Positions 27,711 to 38,193 of a stretch of 64,000 nt of DNA are shown piece by piece. The translations under genes and the position numbers were made by a program. Each line of letters starts with the position of its first letter. The stretch's first letter is position 1. Below the pieces are notes generated by a model. The model was given only the letters and a program-made list of their open reading frames with translations, had not been told where the DNA came from and searched no databases. The stretch is taken from the NCBI GenBank assembly GCA_947846985.1, contig CANTUZ010000002.1, positions 13,623,587 through 13,687,586 of the forward strand, given 5' to 3'. Source of the DNA: Fratercula arctica (Eukaryota > Chordata > Aves > Charadriiformes > Alcidae).

Positions 27711-27800
27711 TTCCCCATTTTACAGATAGGAATAAAGTAAACAGTTTGCGTTATCTGTTCAAGGTTGCAAAAGGTATCTGTTGCAAACCTAGGAATTTTA
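27711..27800 (-). mobile_element. MIR-type SINE fragment
   Basis: Read on the plus strand, this resembles the reverse complement of the MIR 3' half: CCCCATTTTACAGATAGG, then an AGTTTGCGTTATCTGTTCAAGGTTGC segment at the place of the family's AAGTNACTTGCCCAAGGTCAC core, then GCAAACCTAGGAA at the place of GAACCCAGG. MIRs are ancient tRNA-derived SINEs retained at low copy number in birds. The identification rests on word order over about 90 bases. Confidence 0.5.
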
Positions 27801-30319
27801 TCATAAATCCATAAGAATCACTAAAATGAATCTTATGTTATAGTTTATTACAAACATGTTATAGAGTTAATTCCTTTTATAACGGTAAATTCTTTTCATG
27901 CTGCAGTTCTACCCTGAGTAAGAATAAAGCAGGTATTCCTCATGAGCTCGACAGGATTTAGAGCACTCTGTTGAAAAGACCACCAGTAAAACATACTCTC
28001 TAAATTTCACAGATTACTAGAGAAGAGTTTCATTGCCATGTATTTAAATTGCAATCTCAATAATGGATAAGGGCATAAACTGCAGCATATAGTTACATGT
28101 GTGTTAATAAAAACATATGTGCAAACTAAAAGAAGTCTTGGAAAATAAAACAAGGCACTGTCACAGCCAGTGAAAAGGAAAGAGAGAGGAAATGACTGCT
28201 TATGTCTAATAGAAAAAAACTCATTGAAATAACAGGTACAACATTGCATCATAAACAGTTCTCAGGATGTTGGTGTTGTTTGAAAATGAGAATCAGGCTT
28301 TCATAGGTTTATAACTTACTACAAAGTTGTATAAATAATACACTGAGAACTAGAACCAAAGGAAACCTGGAAGACTGAGTATGTGTGTGTTCTTACAGTG
28401 AAGATAAGACTACCCAGCAAATAAAAATACCAGATGTCACATTTGACTGAAATACAAAGGGAGTGTCCTAGTTTCTCACTTGAAATACAGTTTCTGAGCA
28501 AGCTGAAGGAAATAATGTAAAACAAAGTAAAGACTGAAGGTTTGAAACAGAATCAAATCATCAAAGTACAAAAAAAAAAAGAAAATGCAGTTTATTCACT
28601 TTACAGTCTTCAGTATTAATCTGTTTTCTAAGAAGACTAATAGTGGGGTGATTTCTTGCAGTACTATGTTTGATTTTTTAAGAAATCCAGTGTTTGAGAA
28701 GAAAATGGCAGAAGTCAGGGCCCCAAATCACAGAAGAATATTAATGAAATCAGCTCTGCAGCAACATTCACACTTACAGACACCTAAATGCAATTAGTAT
28801 CATATTTGTAAAAAAGTTCTAACGGTACCTGGATATAGGATTCCATGACGCTGACACCACTGGGTGATGCAGCTGCTGAAGGTAACAGTATACATCCTTT
28901 TTTGGATAAGATTTATGAAATATTTCTTCATGGTCTGTGAAAAACTAATGGAGGATAACCTACTGTTGGTAGACTTCAATGTCTTATACAGGTTCAAGAT
29001 CTTCACTAGAAAGTAATTAGCAGGTTAAATTTTCTGAAAACAAGTTTTAAAGCTGCTATAGGAAAATGTATCATTTTACACCTGGTTTATATCTGGTGCA
29101 GAACAGAACTATCTCCAGTATATCCCTGCCCTTTGGTCTAAAGGACATATTCCTCTCTCCCTGCTCTATGAAAGGCCCTGAGTGCCAAGTGTGAACTGCA
29201 CCTCTCCTTTCGGAAGAGATCAGCATAAGGGAAGCAAAGCAACATTTGTAGGCTCCATCTATATCAGTAAACTGAACAAGACCAGAACACAAGCTAATGC
29301 ATGGACAGGTCACCATCAGTAGTTTTAAACTGCTAGCATGCTTCCTGGCTTGGTTTTGGCCTGCACTAGGCTGGTCTTCTGCAAGGTAATGCGTGGACAC
29401 ATCAGGAGAGAGATCACAGACAGGTAAGTCTGTAGCATAGTGTTTCACGGAGATTCATCAATAGACAGATTATTCGGACGCATGAATTATTTTTGGTCAG
29501 TTTTTCAGGGTTGGATTTGGTTTTGCTTTTGCTTTTAATATGATAGGTATGCATAATGATATTAACAGTAATCAGAAACCTACACCGCTCGTGGAGAAAA
29601 CTGCATTGAGTTTTTTCTAAGCTTGTTTTTAGAGTGCAAATTTAGACTGGCCTAAGCATTTTAAGAAGAAAATAGATAGGCACTAAAAGCGCAGAGTTCC
29701 ATGTAGCTATTTGCATTATTTTGTTCAAGATTTTGCTTTCCATTTGCAGCAAAATCTTCTGACACGTGGAGTGCCAGTCAGGTCTTAAACTTTCTCTTTT
29801 CTTTCCAACACTAGAAATGGGATCAAGTGTCTTACTGACCTCCTGAAATATATGTGAAATGCATCTCTGACAAACTGATTATGTCACACACAATAGGATG
29901 CTCATCTTGGAGCTAGGCTGCTAGAAGGGAAAGTGAATGAAGTTTCCCATACCACACAGAATCCATTGGATCATAGGAGAACCTGCATGATTTAACAAAA
30001 GAACAATAAAGAAAGGGAGCCTAGAAAGTGGAGTAACACGTATTCCAGGAAAAATCAGTTAAGAATACTTCTCTGTTTCACATATTTAGCACCTTTGATG
30101 TTCTTTAAAATGTTGGGAGAGCACATAAGAGTAACCTCCTGGGTACATTTGTCTTGTGTGACCGGCACATAGGAAGCAACTAACCCAAGTCATATTGTTT
30201 CTCCTCCGTAAGAATGCTGATAAACTCTCCATTAGGATTGCAAGCCCCTCTAGGCTCTGTCAGTCTCGTTGTTATTTAATCGTAAATGAAGTATGTCTTA
30301 TCAATTCATTCCATGCCAT
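27801..30319. other. unique non-coding DNA
   Basis: No named repeat. A 125-codon minus-strand open frame at 29071-29448 has no domain or splice context and is treated as chance. Confidence 0.55.
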
Positions 30320-30423
30320 GACCCTGGTCAAGGTTAGATGAGGGTCTGGCTATAAAAGAGCAGGAGGTAGCAAAAAGCATTATTTTTCCTAGACAGACTA
30401 AGAAAGCAGTGATGCGCATGGAG
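30320..30423 (+). promoter_or_regulatory. candidate TATA promoter with downstream ATG
   Basis: TATAAAAG at 30351-30358 matches the core TATA consensus. About 22 bases upstream is GGTCAAGGTTA, close to the TCAAGGTCA half-site bound by SF-1/ERR-type nuclear receptors. About 55-60 bases downstream come two in-frame ATGs (30412 and 30418), followed directly by GAGGTAAAA, which would serve as a splice donor. This would be a very short first coding exon (Met-Arg-Met-Glu). The sequence words are what I see; promoter function is inference. TATA matches arise by chance in AT-rich DNA, so confidence is low. Confidence 0.25.
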
Positions 30424-33400
30424 GTAAAAATTCTTCACTGAAAATACATTTCCCAAAATATGTTCCATTTACTCAGTAAGAGAATATTTTCATTCTTCAA
30501 TAACATCTTAAAGTGCTGGAATATCATAGTAGGATTTTTCTTTCCTGTACTTTTTAAAGATGAGATTAAAGCTAGGATTTATTTTTTTTTTTTTTTTTTT
30601 TTTAGTAAATTCTGTTTATGGGAAATCTATTTAAATTAATGCCACTTTTTTTTCAAATGTCTTTTAGAGCCAAAGTAGAAGAAAGTGAGTCACATGGCAA
30701 AATTATCCTGCATGCCATCATCAGTGGAGATGTGCCAGCCCTCCTACTGTTTGTTGATGCATCTGTCTGGTGAAAAGGGAAAAAAAAAAGAGAAGAAAAA
30801 AAATCCCTACACTGATCAGATCACAATAGTTTGTAAAAACCACGAACTAGATAAAAATTACTTTTTGGAAAGTGTATAAGAGTGCTGCAGTCCCACTGTA
30901 TGCTTTCCACTATGGCAACAAAAGTCTAATCAAATCTGCTCTATTTGTACGTTGTGCTTCCAGATTAATCAGCTATTGGGTACAAAAAAACCACCCACTA
31001 TACTTGGGGTAAACTGGTACACCACCCCTTAAGTATAATAAGGCCAGTAAACTGCTAAACTGTTGCAACTTTTAAGAACACTGTCACTTTCTGCTACAGG
31101 GGAAAGCTACAACACATTTTATTTCATAGACTTCTGAGTCAAATTACCACTTGAAAACTGTGGGATTGTGATCAAAGGTGTCAGCAGGATTTCACCAGGG
31201 GTACCTACTTTGTGTTAAACTACCTTGTGCAACCTTGCTGACTTGTGTAACCAAACAGAAGACACAATAAAAGTTGTTTCATTCAAGTGATATCCAGCAT
31301 TACTAGAATCAAGGTTGCTAGTTTTAAAGTCTCCTCTTAATTTAGGATTAGGTTATGCTGTCCATAGTAACAATCAGGTAGGCTTGATAGGTGAACTTCA
31401 GTACTTTTTATATCTAGTATAATCTTCAATTTGTTGGTTTAATGTTGGCCAACAATTTAATTTGTTCCATGCTCTTAAGTGACAAATCTCTGTCAACATG
31501 AAAAATTAAGAGAACTAAGAGAGAGACGTCATTCTAGAAAAACTATCTAAAATGAACAGTTTGCCAAAGTACTTACTCAGTTTGAACAACCACATAGTTT
31601 AGAATCTTCTTCTTAGCTGTCCTGACAATGTGATACTATCATGAACAGGTGGAAAATGATATCAAAAGCAGAGCCCTGTTAATCAACCAGTCTTGCAAGT
31701 AAAGGAAAGCTTTATACAGTCTGATATTTGAATACCAAGTGGTTCCTAAAATGAACTGTTCTGGAAAAAAAAAAAAAAAAATCCTGAAGGAAAAAAAAAT
31801 GTAAAAGCATCAGGGGGTCATGGTAACTGATTCATCAGAGCCTTGCGCTTCTGAAAAATTAACTGTCAGGGTCAAAAAAACTCTACTTGTGTTGGGCCTG
31901 TGACTGCCAGAGGAACATGACATTCTTATTAGGGAGACTGGAAGAAATTGTAACTCCTTGTCCTCTTGTCCTTCCTTCTTCAAACCTTATTTATCAGGTC
32001 ATCCAGAGGGCACGGAAGACCATGTTTCAGCACTAGATCCCTATCTGTGCACTCCTAATAATAGGTCCTTTGTGAATCAGTGTTATGAAAACCCAATTGT
32101 CCAGGAGAGTTTTGGGCACCTGAGTGATATTTACCAAGGAAATAACCATGTCACGGAATGAAGCAGTGGAGAGATCTGGACTGTTACGACCACATGGCAC
32201 AACCCAGTATCAGGTAGGCTCACCCAGTCTGTCAGGAAAACCCACAAATGGCATTCACACCATGGTCAGGTTTTACTTAGGTGCAACAACTAGTTCATGA
32301 AAAGGGAATGTCAGGGAGGACACTGGAGAAGGAGATTCCTCTTTATCTGACACTCTGTTGTCAAGAAATCTTCATGTACCATCTCGCTGCTTCCTAGGTG
32401 AGCTGTTTTAGGGAAAACAGCTATCTATAACAACACAACACTGTGAAGGGCAGCCTCAGAGTTCAGAAATCCTATAAACCCTCTATTTGTTGACACATTA
32501 TAATACATCATGAAAACTGAAAAAAGAATTGGTACTATAGCAGTTAAATGCATATAAATACTTCATCTGTATATTGATTTATTGCAGGACACTCCTCCAT
32601 ACATGAATCAGTTTAAGGGAGGCCGAGGACTGGCAGAGCCAGAGGGCTTGCAGGGTGGGAAGGAACTGGAATAGTGTTGTCAAGACCCAGTAATGGGCCT
32701 TGTTTTCCTTCTGCTTATCTGTCAGTGGCTTTATCAGCCCCTCATTTACTCAAACGCTTAAAAAAAATTAAAGCATTCAAATAAAAATATAAAATAAAGG
32801 AAAAAAAATAAAATGACTCATTAATGAAAAGCAAGCGTTCAACCAAAAAGTGGCTTTGATGTTGTACAGTATCACATCATGATGAAACCATCAATGCTGG
32901 GTTTTTTTTTTTTTGAAAAAAAGAAAAATGTAAATTGTTCTATTAGCTCTTCAAATAGACAAAAGCAGTGAGAAAGCAGTGCAGTAATATCTATGCTATG
33001 TAGAATAGCAAATCTGCTATTATCAATTTTTTGTTTTAATTTGGTACAATTCCTATTAAACCAGGAAAATAAGAAAAATTCTTTCCCCTCTCTTTTGTTT
33101 ATAAAACATTTCACACTTTTTCACATCATTTAACTCATGATATTCCCTTTCAAAATTATCCAGTATGGATAGTAACATGAAAATATTCTACAAACATAAT
33201 TAAATGAACCCGATTGTTCTGAAAAGAATTGTTTTGAAGAAAAAATAAAAAAGCTAAAAGCATCAGAGGGTCGTAGTAGTACTCTGTCTGGCTGCTACTT
33301 ATATCATCAAAATTCAGATTTTTTTTCCCTTGAAAGCAACTGTGCCCATGGCAGATACACACAGAGTAATAAGTATTGTTACAAACAATACTTGCTTAGC

Positions 33401-34978
33401 CATAGGTGGACACATTTTTTAAGCTAGCTGCCTGCTAGTTTTGTATATGCATATATAATCGGTATAACATCAAAATATAAATTCTTTCATGTAAATGGGT
33501 ATCTCCCTGAGTGAAATAAAAAGGTGCAACTATAAACAATGTTTGATTCTAATATAATACATAAAATATCTGTCTCTAAGGACAAAGATGTTGATTTACT
33601 AGAAACAGAAAACCAACACTGCTTCTTTGTCTTTTAAACATCCAGCATTACACAAGGGATGAATTAACTCTGAGTGCATATCTCTGTGTGTATATGTATA
33701 TAATTCATATTTAATAATGTGCAAGATGAGTTCTAGTGACTCTTGTTGCAACAGTTTAAGAAATTACCGCCCGTGTCTGTTCCAAAGCTACCCTGGAGGA
33801 CACCATCCTAATTGCAGAGGCATCAGAAGAAAATATGTGCCTGAGCTGCAGGAGCTCTAGCACAAAGTCAGATGCCTTCAATCCTACTTTCATCAACGGT
33901 TCCATGCTACGGTGCCGGAGCGGAGTGGGAAGGTCCTGAGGCACACTCAGGCACATACATACTCCTTTCTGTCAGCTCTCTTACAGAGACATAACCTGTG
34001 GCAGATGTGTGAGTACAGACAGCTGAGTTGAAAGACAGAAACAAAACTCAAAAAAAAGGTCTTTTGCCATAGCCCTTAGAGGAAGTTTGAAAACATCTCT
34101 CTTCCTGAAAGGTTAAGTCTAGATATATACATAAGAAGACATATAATAGTATTTTGAGAGGAAATGCTATTTATTTTTAAGGAAAAATGTCTCTCATTCC
34201 TTTCATAGATTGGATCCAAAGAATGTGGCTACACTGTGCTTTCTGCATAGTTGATTAGTTATTTATGCACAGCTCAGATTGGCAGTTTTGTGCACCTACA
34301 ACAGAAATAGTTGAAATTGACATTGGTTAAACAGACACAATTATATCTAAATATAAGCCTAGAAAGTTAGTGGCTGACTATTGACATCAATCCAGCATTG
34401 GTCTAGATTTAGTTTCAAAATTCGGTCAAGGAAAGGGTATGATCCAATTTAAGACCAACATTAGAAATCCATAAAATTAAATATAAAGTCTGTAAAATGG
34501 CTAAATTTGAAGAATGGGAAAAGCAAATTAAATATAGATCATAAAAGGAGAATAAGAAAAGTAGGAAAGTGAGAGTAATGCACAACTAACGTTTGAGATT
34601 TTGGGTTGCTGATTAGCAAAAATGTTTGGATTTTGTTTGTTTGCTTGGCTTTTCTGATCTCTAGGAGTCCGCAGAACATCCAGTTTGCAACTCCAGTATG
34701 CAGAATGTTACACACTGTTTTAAAATGCTCATATAGCATATTTCAGTGTTCAGTCAGTCTGTTCAAAGTAAAGCGTAAAAAACAGACAGATTCATGATGT
34801 GGTACCAACAAATCAAAGTGAACCCTCCTTTCCAAATACTTCCCTTCATCTTTCATTCACTCATTACACTCAGGAATACAACTAGCACAAGGGAAATGTA
34901 TTTATTACCTATTTAGTTTTAGAGAAGGATATATGGGTAACATATAATGTTAACTCTTTGACAAAACAAAGCTTATAT
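30424..34978. other. mostly unique non-coding DNA
   Basis: Contains homopolymers (22 T at 30582-30603; A runs near 31768-31798) and no named transposon. A pyrimidine-rich CAG acceptor-like site near 31.98 kb is followed by a 60-codon open frame ending at 32161 (see findings), but it matches no protein I recognise. A short perfect hairpin lies at 33371-33393. Confidence 0.5.
30582..30603 (+). repeat. poly(T) run, 22 bases
   Basis: Uninterrupted T run with no SINE or pseudogene body attached. Confidence 0.95.
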
Positions 34979-34993
34979 TCTCTCTCTCTCTCT
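34979..34993 (+). repeat. (TC)n short tandem repeat
   Basis: About seven TC units. Confidence 0.9.
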
Positions 34994-35107
34994 TTATACA
35001 TTATTAAAACCTCAATAAACTGGTATACAATTTCTCTCATCCCAGCCAGGGTCAAATGTAAAAAAATATTCTTTTCCCATATAAATTTAGGGGTTTGTCT
35101 TTCTTGA

Positions 35108-35194
35108 GTTTTTTGTTTTTTTTGGTTTTCCTTTTGGTGTGGTGGGGTTTTTTTTGGTTTGGTTTTTTTTGTTTTTTTGTTTTTTTTTTTTTTT
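35108..35194 (+). repeat. T/G low-complexity tract
   Basis: T runs separated by G or GG, including TGTGGTGGGG near the middle. On the minus strand it is an A/C-rich tract. Simple sequence only. Confidence 0.9.
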
Positions 35195-36182
35195 ACAAAT
35201 AGCATCAACATAGTCTTAAGAAAAAATCCTGCTATTTTCTAATTTCAGAATTTCAGCTAATTTCTGGAAAGAATAGGCTAATTTGGGAGAAATATTTTCA
35301 CACTGGAAACAAAAAAAATCTGAAAATGTAAATATTCCAACCTTAAGATGCCCAATACAGAAATTTCACATGAATCTCAGTCTCTTTATATGGATTGCTG
35401 CACCTCAGCTGGGTGCAGCTGTTAGGAAATGCATTTCTATAGAGCTATTTTATACTAACAAGGCTCTGCCATGAGTTTGGAGTATTACTAAAGTTGCCTC
35501 AAGGAAGCACGAATTAGAATTTCCTTAATTTTTCACTCATTTTCCTTAATTTCTTTCATTTTTCCTTCTTGTGTTTTTTTTTCTTTATGCTTTACCTGCT
35601 GTCATATTGTAGTTTTTTCTTCAGCTCTGTTTCCATTAATAATTCTTACGTGAAATCAATAGCAAATACTGTTTTAAAAGCTTATAGTGAAGAGAATCAG
35701 CAAAAATGACTGCATGAATCAGCATCATCTAACCAATATTAATCTAATTAAATATGTGCAACTATTATTTTGCCCAGTTCTAAAGTAGAACAAAAAAGCA
35801 AATTGCCAGCTACAGTTGCTACATGGTATTTCTTCTGTGCCAGGATGGTAAGTTTTGGTGTTTGTTAAGGTGGAAAGGCCTATCAGCCTTTCAAGGGAAA
35901 AAACAAGGAAAGAACAAGGGAAAAAAATGGGATTGAGACACTGCAGCTAGTAAGAGCACAAGGAATTTTCAAATCACCAAGATGTTCATTAGTTATGTAT
36001 TTAAAAATGTCCACCTAAATCTCCAAGTCATTTAAATGGGTCAAGGCAAAACGAGGAAGAGCTCTGTACACAAAAGAGTAAACCACCTAAATAATCCAAA
36101 ATTATAAAATATACATCAGAGAATTAACTGTAGGAGGGGCTAATTTAGGTTCATTTCAATATATTTTATTAATCTTATATTG

Positions 36183-36600
36183 TTGCTTAGTGGCAAGTGT
36201 GAGCTGCTCCAAAGGGAAGGTGAGCCAGAAGCCAAAGGTGATGGCAAATCAGGCAGGGGTAGTATCCCACAAGACCCAAACAAGAAGAGCAGCAGGCCTG
36301 ATGATAATCAGCATCATCAACCAGCCCAGTGATTTCCAGACAAATCCTTAGGGATGAGGCAGGCCTGCAGTCAAGACAAGGCAAGTCAGCAAGACAAGGT
36401 CAGGATCAGCAAGGTGCAAGGCCAGGCACAGGCATACCTGCAGCATAGCCCAGGCAAGGCCCAAGCCTGAGCTTAAATGCAGCTCCTGAGCCAAGGGCAG
36501 ATGTTGCCTTGGTGAAGATTCCTGATGAGACTTCTTACAGATCTTTCTTACACAGCTCATTTCATGAAAGTCTGATCCAAGTTTACACCGTGGCACCGTA
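36183..36600. repeat. repetitive purine-rich patch, family unknown
   Basis: Imperfect short direct repeats crowd 36368-36460: CAAGACAAGGCAAGTCAG, then CAAGACAAGGTCAGGATCAG, then CAAGGTGCAAGGCCAGGCACAGG. The surrounding 400 bases are GC-richer than the neighbourhood. Open frames on minus (65 and 82 codons) reflect the composition. It looks like a decayed minisatellite or an unclassified dispersed repeat. Confidence 0.35.
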
Positions 36601-38193
36601 CCTGAGAAGGCCTTGAAGACTGTCAGCTAAACTCCTAGGAGTGGGGAAGAGGTTTTAGGGTCTGCTAATGCACTCAGGACCATGGCACAAGTCATGAAAC
36701 TCCTGCTGTTGGGTATCATAGTCCAAGTTCAACAACTGTCATTAAGACCCACTTGGTGCCTAAGGTGCTATTTGGAGGCAATTGCGAGTGACTCCCCAAG
36801 GGCTCCCATACCACCAGCTGATACTGTTTAAAGTGTTCTAGTGTCTTTACCAGCATAAAACCCGCTAGGGTTAGAGGCAAAGGTTGGTGAAAGCATCCTA
36901 TTGAGTTATGCCAAAACTCTGAAGACATTATTCTGCTACACAGATCCTTAGTGAATTACAGCATTTCTAAATTTAAATTTAAATTTCTAATGTATATCTC
37001 TAAATGCTTCCTGAAGGAATGTTAAGAAAAGTGTATCTGTCGGTAATGCTATGTATCTAGAGAGAGAACCTTGCAAAGTGACGGTGCAACACTGTGGAAC
37101 AATGAAGAGAGAAGAAAGAGCACATCACAGGTGGATAGAGATGGGAAATTAATAATGTTATATGTTCACATCTGAAAAAATGATTCTCTAATCTCAGTTT
37201 CCACCTGAAGATTTGTTTTGATTAAGAAATAAATTACAGGTGGATAAAGACTCTAGTTAGTGGTAGGTATAATCAGACATGCCTATTGCTCCGTGAGTAG
37301 AAGAGCAAAATCGACATCTGCAGTCCTAGCTGGAAACAACCTAAGCATAGCCAGGGTTCCAGTGTTCAACCAGGAGCAACAAAGGAAGGCTGGCACATGG
37401 CCCTCAACACTGTTACCCATCGACATATGTTTCTATTATAATGCATGTCAAGCTCATTTAGAAAAAAAATTACATCTATCAAAATCGAATGGCCAGCTGA
37501 ATGTTTTCTTGTAAATGGCCTTTGGGATAGATTTTGGCCATTTAAATGTTACCAGTGAAATATCTACATATGTTAAATACATTGAGTTGTCTCTCCTAAG
37601 TCTATGTCAGCTGTTATCCTATTTCCTCCCTTACTGAAGACCAGAATTGGAAAATGAAATATATACACCTGGGAACAGCATTGAGCTTATGAAGCTATGC
37701 TACTTTCATCTCACAGGAGTCATACCACAGATTTTTTATGTGGCATTGTTCATAATTGAGGAGGCCAAACCACAGATTCTGCAGCAGGCAAATGCTGAGG
37801 TTTTTCTGAGGATCATTCTCTAGATACTAGTGAAGCTCTCCAAAATTATTCCTTTTATCTTTCTGCTGATGTTCTCTGTGTTCCTTATCCAAATAAATAC
37901 AACACTTAAGTGCTTGTCACCAGATTAGTTTCGTAGACTTCAGTAGTCATATCTAATGCTTAAGTTGAGCATGAGCCTAAGTGTTTTTCTGAATTGGATC
38001 ATAAGACTCTCTTCAAGGCAGAAGCTGATTTGCTGTAAGCTCAAACCCCCATGTCATTGTGGGTCAAAATTCAGACAATGCCAAGTCTAAAATGTGTGTT
38101 AAGTACAAAATCATAGAATCATAGAATAATAGAATACCAGGTTGGGAGGGACCTCAAGGATCATGTGGTCCAACCTTTCTTGGCAAGCACAGT

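Larger units (their letters stand above)
34994..38110. other. unique non-coding DNA around two low-complexity patches
   Basis: Apart from the T/G-rich run at 35.1 kb and the purine-rich patch at 36.2-36.6 kb, I see no gene or repeat family here. Open frames stay under 100 residues. Tandem AAATTT steps occur at about 36968-36986. Confidence 0.5.

Noticed and set aside
29071..29448. 125-codon minus-strand open frame as a gene
   Set aside because: No domain, signal peptide, promoter or splice context; length is within chance for 64 kb read in six frames.
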